The notes: generated from the sequence alone by a model not told the origin. DNA of 7,320 nucleotides from Acetobacteraceae bacterium (GCA_027311485.1 DAICYU010000200.1:1-7320); one strand, 5' to 3'; shown: positions 1-6,176, numbered from the stretch's first letter. Translations and numbers: made by a program.

Positions 1-140
1 AGGCCCAGATCGTCCCAACTCCGGGCAAACGCGCCCCAGCCGGACAAACCGTCCGCTTCCAACGCTTCCCGCATCACGGGCGCCTGGACGAAAACGTACC
101 CATCGGCCCACAGCCGATCAGCCCAGTTGCTCATGCCCAT
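1..140 (-). CDS. 2OG-Fe(II) dioxygenase family protein, N-terminal fragment (runs off left edge)
   Basis: Only the first 46 codons are visible; the rest lies beyond position 1. The peptide has a Trp-Ala-Asp-Gly-Tyr start, a short variable region, and ends in FARSWDDLG. From memory, this segment (a hydrophobic 'GY.FV' strand, then 'W.AFA.SWD.L') is typical of the N-terminus of the PF10014 2OG-Fe dioxygenase family, which includes amino-acid hydroxylases. The catalytic His/Asp residues would lie outside the window, so the assignment rests on a weak N-terminal resemblance. Two in-frame ATGs exist, at 140 and 134. The strong Shine-Dalgarno AAGGAG (rc of 144-149) lies only 3 nt from the first but 9 nt from the second, so the start at 134 (protein beginning MSNWADRLW) is at least as likely. 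It is on the same strand as the operon ending at 412 but separated by 271 bp, so it probably has its own promoter. An unrelated hypothetical protein is the alternative. Confidence 0.5.
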   Translation of the reverse strand, partial: MGMSNWADRLWADGYVFVQAPVMREALEADGLSGWGAFARSWDDLG

Positions 141-143
141 TGT

Positions 144-149
144 CTCCTT
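144..149 (-). promoter_or_regulatory. Shine-Dalgarno AAGGAG of the left-edge gene
   Basis: The minus strand reads TAAGGAGACAATGGGCATG. The near-perfect anti-16S match makes the coding call at the left edge credible although only 46 codons are visible. Spacing favours the second ATG (134) over the first (140). Confidence 0.6.
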
Positions 150-264
150 ACGGCCCGCCGTCACCTGGCCGGGTTCGGCCGCGGGCGGGCGTCAACGCTG
201 TCTGCAAAGGATATGGGGTCCTTCAGGCCGACGAACCATGTGTCCCTGTATTGGCATGGTCCTG

Positions 265-291
265 AGCCGGGGCGTCTCTCAGCCGGGGCGT
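265..291. repeat. Tandem 11-bp direct repeat, 16-bp period
   Basis: AGCCGGGGCGT occurs at 265-275 and again at 281-291, separated by 5 bp. Near it, ACCATG (235-240) and CATGGT (255-260) form a 6-bp inverted repeat with a 14-nt spacer, and GCATGGTCC occurs at 254-262 and 316-324. All lie in the 271-bp gene-free stretch upstream of the left-edge gene, where an operator would be expected. No clear -35/-10 pair was found. The function is unknown and chance is possible in GC-rich DNA. Confidence 0.35.
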
Positions 292-411
292 TCCTTTACC
301 GGCAATGACCGCGGCGCATGGTCCGGAAACGTGCGCCCGCATACTACCAATCCGCCCGCGCCGAACTTGGCCGGAACCCTGCGGGCGATGGGTCGCGCGG
401 CAAGCCGCCGA

Positions 412-744
412 TCAGGCCAACGCCAGCATCACCACCCCGGCACAGATCAAGCCGAGCGCGCCCAGCCGCATCGCGCCTAGCACCTCACCGAACGCGTAGT
501 GCCCGATCAGCGCCGCCGCGACATAGGATACGGCGGTGCAGGGTAGCGCCACCGACATCGGAATCCGCCGCAGCGCCACGATGTACAGCAGCGCCGCGCC
601 GCCGTACAGGCATAGCCCTGTCATCGTGCGCACATCGAACAACTGCGCCACGAAGCTGGGCTGCCCGGCGCCGGCTTTCAGCAGGGTTTGCCCCGCCATG
701 CTGGTCGCGATCGCCGCGGCCAGCACACCCCAAAATGCGCTCAC
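412..744 (-). CDS. SMR/EamA-like four-helix membrane protein, ArnE/ArnF-like flippase subunit
   Basis: This 110-residue, almost wholly hydrophobic protein has four predicted transmembrane helices, at about residues 3-22, 41-59, 64-82 and 91-109. That is the size and topology of the small multidrug resistance fold. The third helix region, with 'RRIPMSVALPCTAVSYV', resembles the 'P.g.AYp..s...v' pattern of ArnE/ArnF and other SMR-type proteins. The first helix has no glutamate where drug-exporting SMR proteins such as EmrE carry the essential Glu14, so a drug/proton antiporter role is unlikely. The GTG start at 744 overlaps the TGA stop of the upstream glycosyltransferase (GTGA, 741-744), implying translational coupling. 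Inference: it flips, or helps flip, the lipid-linked sugar made by that glycosyltransferase across the inner membrane. ArnE and ArnF act as a pair in enterics, but only one such gene is here. It could instead be a membrane partner without flippase activity. Confidence 0.8.
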   Translation of the reverse strand: MSAFWGVLAAAIATSMAGQTLLKAGAGQPSFVAQLFDVRTMTGLCLYGGAALLYIVALRRIPMSVALPCTAVSYVAAALIGHYAFGEVLGAMRLGALGLICAGVVMLALA

Positions 745-1739
745 GTCCGGTCCCGGGCAAAGCGCCCGCGTTCAACGCTGCGCACCGTTCCCTGCGGCTT
801 TCCATTGGCCGACAGGAATGTCCGCCCGACATATTCGCCCAGCACACCCAGGATCATCGACTGAACGCCGGACACCAGCAGGAGCACCGTCATCGTCGAC
901 GCCCAGCCGGACGGGGTATCCCGGGTGAACAGCGCCTCGGCGATTGTCGCCACCGCGCCGACGGCCCCCAGCAAGGACAGCCCGAGACCGGCGAAAATCG
1001 CCAGCCGCAGTGGCGCCAGCGAGAAGCTGGTTGCCAGGTTCAGCCACAACCGTATCAGCCGCACCAGCGTGTAGTTGGACCGGCCTTCCATGCGCGGCAG
1101 ATGCCGCACCTCGATGCTGTCGATACGCTGCGTCACCTGCATCACCAGGCCATCGACATAGGGGTAGGGGCCGCTGTAACGCGTGACCGCCCGCACCACC
1201 ATCGCCGACATGCAGCGAAACGACGACAGGTACAGCCCCTTCGGCTTGTCCAGCAGCCGGTCCGCCACCCCGTTGGCAAAGCGGCTGCCCAGGTTGCGCC
1301 AGCCGGCATGCTGCTTCACCGCATAGCGTGTATAGACAACGTCCCAGCCGCCCAGCCGAGCGTGGTCGTATAGCTTGATGACTTCCTCGGGCGGATTCTG
1401 CAGATCGTCATCCATGGTGATGACGTATTCGCCGCGCGTGTGCCGCAGACCGGTCATCACTGCGTTATGCTCGCCGTAATTGCGGGCATGCTCGACATAG
1501 ACCAGCGGCAAGCGGGCGGTTTCCAGCAGGTCGCGGCACACCTCTGCCGAGTTGTCGGGGCTGCCGTCATTGACCAGCACAACCTCCATCCCGCCGGCCG
1601 GATTCAGGTCCGACAGGGCATCGACCAGCCGGCCGATCGTGGCGGCGCCGCGATACACCGGCACGACGATCGACAGGCCGACGCGGCTGACCGGCTGAAC
1701 CGGCGCGCTGGTGTCAAACAGGGTAACGGTATCGTTCAT
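741..1739 (-). CDS. Polyprenyl-phosphate glycosyltransferase (GT2; ArnC/GtrB/DPM1 type)
   Basis: This 332-residue protein has a cytosolic GT-A domain followed by two C-terminal membrane helices (about 246-270 and 280-302), the normal architecture and length for ArnC/GtrB enzymes, which transfer a sugar from a nucleotide donor to undecaprenyl phosphate. Visible motifs are the nucleotide-binding strand SIVVPVYRG (23-31), VNDGSPDNS (56-64), the metal-binding DDDLQNPPEE (110-119, including the DxD), and EGRSNYTLVRLIRL (218-231) just before the membrane segment, the acceptor-side motif seen in ArnC and GtrB. The start chosen is the ATG at 1739. It has a GGAG-type Shine-Dalgarno (rc of 1742-1748) and overlaps the upstream methyltransferase stop as ATGA (1736-1739). 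A longer frame reaches 1838 but would add only 33 residues inside the methyltransferase gene. The donor sugar cannot be read from the sequence. The coupled SMR-like gene downstream suggests the product is flipped to the periplasm. Confidence 0.92.
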   Translation of the reverse strand: MNDTVTLFDTSAPVQPVSRVGLSIVVPVYRGAATIGRLVDALSDLNPAGGMEVVLVNDGSPDNSAEVCRDLLETARLPLVYVEHARNYGEHNAVMTGLRHTRGEYVITMDDDLQNPPEEVIKLYDHARLGGWDVVYTRYAVKQHAGWRNLGSRFANGVADRLLDKPKGLYLSSFRCMSAMVVRAVTRYSGPYPYVDGLVMQVTQRIDSIEVRHLPRMEGRSNYTLVRLIRLWLNLATSFSLAPLRLAIFAGLGLSLLGAVGAVATIAEALFTRDTPSGWASTMTVLLLVSGVQSMILGVLGEYVGRTFLSANGKPQGTVRSVERGRFARDRT

Positions 1740-2449
1740 GGCCTCTCCGCGATCACCAGTACCGACCCACCCGCGGGCAGCGCGACGGGCAGGTGCCGTT
1801 CGAGTTCCGTCACGGCCAGCAACGTCGCATTCAGCCATGGCGAAAACGGGGCGACATCGGACACAACCGCGCCACGTGCAAGGACTTTTCTCTGCACGAC
1901 CATCAACGGCAGCAGCAGTCCGTTCCAGTAGCGGGCCGATATCCGCGTAAAGCCGGCCTGCTGCAGCAGATGCCGAGCCTGGCCGGTGGTGAAGCGGCGC
2001 ACGTTGTGCACGTGATGATCATGCGCCGACATCAGCCAGCGATACGCCGGCAGGTTCAGCACCAACCGTCCGCCCGGCCGCAGCACCCGCCGCAGCTCGG
2101 CCAGAGCGTGATCGGGATTCACCGCCCGGTGGCACAGCACGTCCGCCGATACGGCGGCAGCAAACGCGCCGTTGCCGAACGGCATGGCGTTCACGCTGCC
2201 CCGTGTCAGCACGGCGGCGGACTTTGCCTGTGCCCGCGCCGCGGCTGATCCGTCCCATTCGATTCCGTAGCGTGCCAGGTCCGGCCGCCGGCGCGCCAGC
2301 ATCGTCAGGAAGCCGCCTGTGCCGCAACCCGCGTCCAGCACCGGCCCGCGCACGGGGTGGAGTGCGTGCAGCAGCCGCGCATGCAGGGCGTGATACCACC
2401 ACATCCGGGCTTCCGCCTCGTCCATCAGATCGTATTCGGCGGCTTCCAT
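1736..2449 (-). CDS. Class I SAM-dependent methyltransferase
   Basis: This 237-residue protein carries the Rossmann-fold methyltransferase core. SAM-binding motif I is VLDAGCGTGGFL (37-48), the acidic end of strand 2 is YGIEWD (61-66), there is an 'AMPFGNGAF' segment (88-96), and the post-motif 'LRRVLRPGGRLVLNLPA' (119-135) is typical of Methyltransf_11 proteins. The stretch 'YRWLMSAHD..VHNVRRFT' (136-154) recurs in methyltransferases of bacterial glycan and polyprenol-sugar loci. The start is the ATG at 2449; upstream in-frame codons to 2554 encode a low-complexity, basic stretch that would overlap the divergent promoter region, so I reject them. No good Shine-Dalgarno is visible (ACGAGCAGC), and a stem-loop lies just upstream. 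It is the first gene of a three-gene operon with an ArnC-like glycosyltransferase and an SMR-like protein, so a sugar or lipid-carrier substrate is inferred. The real substrate is unknown. Confidence 0.88.
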   Translation of the reverse strand: MEAAEYDLMDEAEARMWWYHALHARLLHALHPVRGPVLDAGCGTGGFLTMLARRRPDLARYGIEWDGSAAARAQAKSAAVLTRGSVNAMPFGNGAFAAAVSADVLCHRAVNPDHALAELRRVLRPGGRLVLNLPAYRWLMSAHDHHVHNVRRFTTGQARHLLQQAGFTRISARYWNGLLLPLMVVQRKVLARGAVVSDVAPFSPWLNATLLAVTELERHLPVALPAGGSVLVIAERP

Positions 2450-2456
2450 GCTGCTC

Positions 2457-2494
2457 GTGGCTTTACGCCGGCCCGGTTGGCCCGGACAAGCCAC
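2457..2494 (-). promoter_or_regulatory. Stem-loop in the leader of the methyltransferase operon
   Basis: On the minus strand GTGGCTT (2494-2488) and AAGCCAC (2463-2457) are a perfect 7-bp inverted repeat around a 24-nt loop. The loop holds a second short stem, GGCC-AACCG-GGCC. The 3' arm ends only 7 nt before the ATG at 2449, where the Shine-Dalgarno should lie. If folded in the mRNA it would restrict ribosome access. The repeat is seen directly; the regulatory role is inferred. Confidence 0.35.
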
Positions 2495-2514
2495 CGCGCC
2501 GCGAATCCAACAGA

Positions 2515-2543
2515 TTGACGCGCGCCCGCCTTTCGCCCATCGC
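2515..2543 (+). promoter_or_regulatory. Weak candidate promoter for the HAD gene
   Basis: TTGACG at 2515-2520 is a good alphaproteobacterial -35 hexamer. A 17-bp spacer leads to CATCGC (2538-2543), which is a poor -10. It lies 30-58 bp upstream of the HAD start in the 123-bp divergent gap. Only the -35 half is convincing. Confidence 0.2.
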
Positions 2544-2572
2544 TCGGCGGTCACCAGCCCGGACCAGGACTC

Positions 2573-3190
2573 ATGTCATCCTTATCACCCTGGACTGTCA
2601 TTTTCGACCTTGGCGGCGTGCTGATCGACTGGAATCCCCGCTATCTGTACAGGCGGCTGTTCAATGGCGACGAAGTGGCGATGGAGCATTTCCTGACGCA
2701 TGTCTGCTCGCCGGCGTGGAACCACCTGCAAGATGGCGGCCGTCCCTTCATCGACGCCGAAGCCGAGGCAATCGCCCGCCACCCGCACCAGCGTCCGCTG
2801 ATCGAGGCCTGGTTCAGCCGGTTCAATGAAATGATACCAGGGCCGATCGACGGAACCGTGGCCATCCTGGCGGAACTGCGGGACCGTAACGTGCCGCTGT
2901 ATGCGCTGACCAACTGGTCGGCGGAAACCTATGTCGGGCAGCCGGATCGGTTCGACTTCCTGAGCTGGTTCGCCGGCATCGTCGTCTCCGGGCAGGAGCG
3001 GCTGACCAAGCCCGACCCGCGCATCTTCCGGCGGTTGCTGGATCGCTACGGCATCGACCCGGCCCGGGCGGTGTTCATCGACGACATCGCCCGCAACGTG
3101 GCAGGCGCCGAGTCGGTCGGCCTCCGCGGCATCCAGTTCACCGGCGCCGAGGCGTTGCGGCAGGCGCTGACCACGATGCGGATCCTGTAG
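2573..3190 (+). CDS. HAD-superfamily hydrolase, subfamily IA (phosphatase or haloacid-dehalogenase-like)
   Basis: This 205-residue protein has all four HAD motifs. Motif I is VIFDLGGVLIDW (9-20) with nucleophile Asp12; motif II is ALTNWS (111-116) with Thr113; motif III is LTKPDPRIF (144-152) with Lys146; motif IV is VFIDD (167-171) with Asp170 and Asp171. A helical cap lies between motifs I and II (about 20-95), placing it in the C1-cap subfamily IA. Motif I is D-x-G, not D-x-D. That variant also occurs in YihX-type sugar phosphatases, so it does not by itself mean loss of activity. The start is the ATG at 2573 with AGGA at 2566-2569, a short 3-nt spacing; no better in-frame start is seen. 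It is transcribed away from the methyltransferase operon and converges with the flippase, with 17 bp between stops and no visible terminator. A sugar-phosphate substrate would suit the glycan neighbourhood, but this is a guess. Confidence 0.9.
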   Translation: MSSLSPWTVIFDLGGVLIDWNPRYLYRRLFNGDEVAMEHFLTHVCSPAWNHLQDGGRPFIDAEAEAIARHPHQRPLIEAWFSRFNEMIPGPIDGTVAILAELRDRNVPLYALTNWSAETYVGQPDRFDFLSWFAGIVVSGQERLTKPDPRIFRRLLDRYGIDPARAVFIDDIARNVAGAESVGLRGIQFTGAEALRQALTTMRIL

Positions 3191-3207
3191 CGGCGGACCA
3201 GCGGCCG

Positions 3208-4704
3208 TTACACCTCCAACCGGTTGCCCATCAGTCCTAAGCCGCGGCCGGGCCGGCGAAGCCATCGGCCGGCAACGCCAGCGCCGGCGATCAGTCCAAG
3301 ACCCAGAAGGCACGCCACGCTGACCCGCGGGCTGGCGAACTGCGGTAACGCCGCGACTCCGGCGGCCACGACCGACAGCGCAGCCAGACGTCCATACGGC
3401 CATGTCAGCGGAACAGTCCGCTGCGACAGGACGGCAAACACGCTGAACCGCACCGACTGCGCCACGACCGTCGCGGCGATGGCACCGGGTACGCCGAAGG
3501 ACGGGATCAGCACCAGATACAGCAGCAGGGCCACGGCGGCAGCGATCCCGTTGACCAGCATCGGCAGGGCCCCGGTGGATCGCGTATAGCAGCCCACATT
3601 GGCCATGTTGCCCAGCAGTTGCAGCACGACAGCCAGCACCATGAACGGCACCATCGGCACTGCCTGCACATAGCTCGGCGGGGCAAGCAGCCGAACCAGC
3701 CATGGCGCCGCGAACGCCACGAGAGCCCCGCTGCCGATCATCCCGGCTGTCGCGAGGGAGATCACCCGGCTCGACCGCGCCAGTCCCTCCGGCGTGCTGG
3801 TGAAGCGAAGCCGCTGCGGGAACCACCAAAGCTCGAAAGGCTGTGCCAGCAGCGCGACGATCATGGCGATCTTGACCGCCAGGGCGTAATGCCCAAGCGA
3901 CGCCGCCGAGACGGTGCCGACCAGCAGCCAGCGATCCGCGGTGCCCAGGACGAAATTCGCCAGCCCGCTGGCGACCAGCGGCAGCCCGTAGCGCAATAGC
4001 GAGACACTGGCCGTCGGCGCAAAGCGCACGCCGGTTTCCCGCCATTGCCGCCGGGTCAGCACCGATCCGACGATCAGGCTGGTCAGGCATCCCGCCAGCA
4101 GTACCCCCGACGTTCCATGTCCGGTGGCCACTAGCAGCGCAACCAGCCCATATTGCAGCGTCGCGCGCAGCATGGCGAAGGCCATGTACGCGCCGGCGCG
4201 CCGTTGCATGCGCAACCAACCGAGTGAAACACCCAGCACCGGCTCCAACGAAACTGCGATGGCCAGAAGCATGATGTCGCCGCGCGGGGTTGGCAGCGCC
4301 ATCAGCCTGGCGAGGACGGGCGCCAGCAGGAGCAGGATGGCAGTGGCCAGCGCGGCGATCACCAGCGCCAGCCCGGTCAGGCGTGCGCTGACCGCGCGTC
4401 CCTCGGCCCCGGGCACCGAACCGAAGCGATACAGCGTATCGACCAGACCCGCGCCACACAGCAGGCCGCCGATTTCCGCTGCTGATGACAACAGCTCCAG
4501 CCGCCCGAACTCCGCCGGGCTGAGCATCGCCGTGATCAGCGGCAAGGTCACCATGGCGAGTGCCTTTGCCCAGCCCATCGCGACCGCGTACAGCATCGCG
4601 GCGCGGATCCCGTGGGGAAGGGCGGACAGACGCGCGATCAGGCGGCGCACGATGGCATCCTTGCTTGCAGATGCAGCGGCACCGACGGCCAGTGCACGGG
4701 ACAA
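3208..4704 (-). CDS. Oligosaccharide/lipopolysaccharide flippase (Wzx-like, MOP superfamily)
   Basis: A protein of up to 498 residues with roughly 12-14 hydrophobic segments across its length and short charged loops, as expected for Wzx/PST proteins that flip undecaprenyl-diphosphate-linked oligosaccharides across the inner membrane. Supporting features are the N-terminal 'GWAKALAMVTLPLITAMLSP' followed by EFGRLELL, which is the common 'P.efG...l' start of the polysaccharide biosynthesis domain, and the mid-protein 'LGHYALAVKIA' and 'LVNGIAAAVALLLYLVLIP', which match the second half of the family. The longest frame starts with TTG (4704), with AAGGA 10 nt upstream. An alternative is GTG at 4650 (residue 19), preceded by AAGGA with a 7-nt gap; it would remove a polar 18-residue N-terminus and is quite possible. 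It diverges from the GT2 gene at 4934. No polymerase or chain-length gene is in view, so pathway type and substrate are unknown. Confidence 0.88.
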   Translation of the reverse strand: MSRALAVGAAASASKDAIVRRLIARLSALPHGIRAAMLYAVAMGWAKALAMVTLPLITAMLSPAEFGRLELLSSAAEIGGLLCGAGLVDTLYRFGSVPGAEGRAVSARLTGLALVIAALATAILLLLAPVLARLMALPTPRGDIMLLAIAVSLEPVLGVSLGWLRMQRRAGAYMAFAMLRATLQYGLVALLVATGHGTSGVLLAGCLTSLIVGSVLTRRQWRETGVRFAPTASVSLLRYGLPLVASGLANFVLGTADRWLLVGTVSAASLGHYALAVKIAMIVALLAQPFELWWFPQRLRFTSTPEGLARSSRVISLATAGMIGSGALVAFAAPWLVRLLAPPSYVQAVPMVPFMVLAVVLQLLGNMANVGCYTRSTGALPMLVNGIAAAVALLLYLVLIPSFGVPGAIAATVVAQSVRFSVFAVLSQRTVPLTWPYGRLAALSVVAAGVAALPQFASPRVSVACLLGLGLIAGAGVAGRWLRRPGRGLGLMGNRLEV

Positions 4705-4830
4705 AATTCAATAATCCTTCTGCGGTAACGAAGCGCGGTTCGCAAGCAGCAGCGAGCGATGTGTCCCGGGCGCATGGCGTTGCCCGCACTGGGACCGCCC
4801 TCCTTACGTGCGCTCGCATGGGCGGATTTC

Positions 4831-4844
4831 GCATTATGCAATGC
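4831..4844. repeat. Short palindrome in the divergent flippase/GT2 intergenic region
   Basis: GCATT-ATGC-AATGC is a 5-bp inverted repeat with a 4-nt spacer. It sits in the most AT-rich part of the 229-bp gap between the flippase and the plus-strand glycosyltransferase, and overlaps a tandem ATGCA ATGCA (4836-4845). A regulator site shared by both genes is possible. No convincing -35/-10 pair was found on either strand. Confidence 0.3.
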
Positions 4845-4922
4845 AATTTGCGCGTGCGTCTGGCGCGTGACGTGCATTCATATTCAGGTTGCCCGCACAC
4901 CGTGCGATGCGACCGGACTTGC

Positions 4923-4927
4923 AAGGA
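4923..4927 (+). promoter_or_regulatory. Shine-Dalgarno AAGGA that fixes the GT2 start
   Basis: AAGGA directly abuts the ATG at 4928 but lies 6 nt from the ATG at 4934, so the latter is the preferred start. Confidence 0.6.
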
Positions 4928-4933
4928 ATGTCA

Positions 4934-5863
4934 ATGACTGGCCGCCCGGACGTCTCCGTGATCATCCCAACCAGGGATGCGCTTGCCTGGCTGCCCAGCG
5001 CCATTGCATCCATTGGGAGGGATGCCCGCGTCGAAATCCTCGTCGTCGACGACGGATCAACCGATGGCACCTTATGCTGGCTCGGCCAGCAGGCCGCGGT
5101 TGATGCCCGGATTCGCTTTCTGCATGGGGCGCATGCCGGGCTTTCGCGTGCCCGCAATCTGGGGATCAGCGCCGCAAACGCCCCGTTGATCGCCTTCCTC
5201 AACGCCGATGACCGATGGCTGCCGGAAAAGCTGGATAGGCAACTTGCGTTGCATCGCGCCCACCCCGAGATCGGCTTCTCTTTCTCCGCTTGTCGGCATG
5301 TTACGGCCGACCGGCAGGCTGACAGCCGGTGTTGCCAGGCGTGGCAGCATTTTGCCGGCCGTTACGTCAAGACGGGCCAGCCAGCGGTGATCGAGCACCC
5401 GGTCGCCGCTCTCTATGCGCACAATGTCGTGCCGATCTCGACCGTCGTCGCGCGGACCGATCTGCTCCAGGACGCGGGCGGGTTCAGCACCGAGCTTCGG
5501 TCGGCCGAGGACTGGGATCTGTGGCTCAGGCTGGCGACCCGCGCGCCGGTCGGCGTCGTGCCGGCGGTGCTGGCCGAGGAAATGACGCATCGTGCTGGCA
5601 AACTGACCGCGCGGACCGACCTGCGCGTGGCGGCCATGCACATCATTGCCGAACGGTACCGCGATAGTGCGGTCCGGGACGACCCGGCGGCGCATGAGGT
5701 CTTCACGACACGTCTTTTAACCACCCGCGCCGAAGCCGCCCGCGCCGCCGGCCAGCCCCTGTCCGCCGCCATGCTCCACCTGCGCGCGTTGCTGCGTGAA
5801 CCGTCGTGGCCGGGGGTCCGCCGCCTGTGTGCGACGCTGCTGCCGCGCCCCACGCGCGTCTGA
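4934..5863 (+). CDS. Family 2 glycosyltransferase, soluble GT-A fold
   Basis: This 309-residue protein begins VSVIIPTRDALAWL (7-20), the first strand and helix of the GT-A fold. It continues with ILVVDDGSTDGT (35-46), binding the nucleotide-sugar uracil/ribose, then GLSRARNLGI (69-78), the metal-binding NADDRW (90-95) in place of a plain DxD, and the catalytic-base segment SAEDWDLWLRLA (190-201). There is no membrane helix, so it is probably cytosolic or peripheral. The C-terminal ~90 residues are helical and rich in Ala and Arg, as in many GT2 enzymes of capsule, O-antigen and exopolysaccharide loci. In-frame starts also occur at 4889 and 4928; Shine-Dalgarno spacing and the motif position (family proteins begin a few residues before VSVIIP) favour 4934. 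It diverges from the Wzx-like flippase, suggesting it adds a sugar to the oligosaccharide that protein exports. Donor and acceptor cannot be read. Confidence 0.92.
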   Translation: MTGRPDVSVIIPTRDALAWLPSAIASIGRDARVEILVVDDGSTDGTLCWLGQQAAVDARIRFLHGAHAGLSRARNLGISAANAPLIAFLNADDRWLPEKLDRQLALHRAHPEIGFSFSACRHVTADRQADSRCCQAWQHFAGRYVKTGQPAVIEHPVAALYAHNVVPISTVVARTDLLQDAGGFSTELRSAEDWDLWLRLATRAPVGVVPAVLAEEMTHRAGKLTARTDLRVAAMHIIAERYRDSAVRDDPAAHEVFTTRLLTTRAEAARAAGQPLSAAMLHLRALLREPSWPGVRRLCATLLPRPTRV

Positions 5864-6035
5864 TTCGTGTTCGACGCTGCGGCAAGGCGCCCGGGCTGCG
5901 CGGGAACCGGAACATTGGCGTTGCTGGATGTCATGCCACGCAACGTCGGAAACAATTGCATTTTGCCTCTATATTTGCGGTAATGCCAGAACATGTCCGC
6001 TGAAAATTGGGCATGTCTGCCCCAGCCCGGTCGTG

Positions 6036-6061
6036 GTCGGGTACCGACGTCTGATATTTTT
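6036..6061 (+). terminator. Weak candidate intrinsic terminator
   Basis: GTCGG-GTA-CCGAC (6036-6048) is a perfect 5-bp stem with a 3-nt loop, followed after 8 nt by TTTTT (6057-6061). The gap between stem and T-run is longer than usual and the site is 170 bp past the GT2 stop. It could end the GT2 transcript or a short RNA from this gap, or be chance. Confidence 0.2.
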
Positions 6062-6161
6062 GATGCGACGTGCTATCGAGTGCCAACCGGAATGAACGCG
6101 GGTCAGCGATGGTTGCCACGAGGTCGCGGTCACGTCCGGCGCGGGGTATGCGGAACCGACA

Positions 6162-6176
6162 CCTCGCCAGACGAGG
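6162..6176 (+). repeat. Inverted repeat just upstream of the HPt ribosome site
   Basis: CCTCG-CCAGA-CGAGG is a perfect 5-bp inverted repeat with a 5-nt loop, ending 5 nt before the GAGGGA Shine-Dalgarno (6182-6187). It could form a small leader hairpin. The role is unknown. Confidence 0.3.

Noticed and set aside
370..411. Intrinsic terminator after the SMR-like gene (GCGGC/GCCGC words on the minus strand)
   Set aside because: The stem would have a 2-5 nt loop and no following T-run; GC-rich DNA gives such stems by chance.
127..480. Plus-strand frame of 117 codons over the left gene-free stretch
   Set aside because: No Shine-Dalgarno, no recognisable domain, and it overlaps both the start of the dioxygenase-like gene and the end of the SMR-like gene on the other strand.
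318..1373. Long plus-strand frame of 351 codons
   Set aside because: It lies antisense to the SMR-like and ArnC-like genes. Its product is Arg/Pro/His-rich low-complexity sequence with no motif, as expected for an opposite-strand frame in GC-rich DNA.
1740..1838. 33-residue N-terminal extension of the ArnC-like protein
   Set aside because: It would sit inside the methyltransferase gene; the ATG at 1739 has a good ribosome site and forms the ATGA overlap.
3191..3207. Bidirectional terminator between the converging HAD and flippase genes
   Set aside because: Only 17 bp, with no perfect stem of useful length and no T/A runs.
2585..4924. Minus-strand frame of 779 codons, the longest in the window
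   Set aside because: It runs antisense to the HAD gene and out of frame through the flippase. The product is Arg/Ala/Gly-rich without domain motifs, while both overlapped genes have clear family signatures.
5072..5695. Minus-strand frame of 207 codons
   Set aside because: Antisense to the GT2 gene, which has all expected glycosyltransferase motifs; the product shows none.
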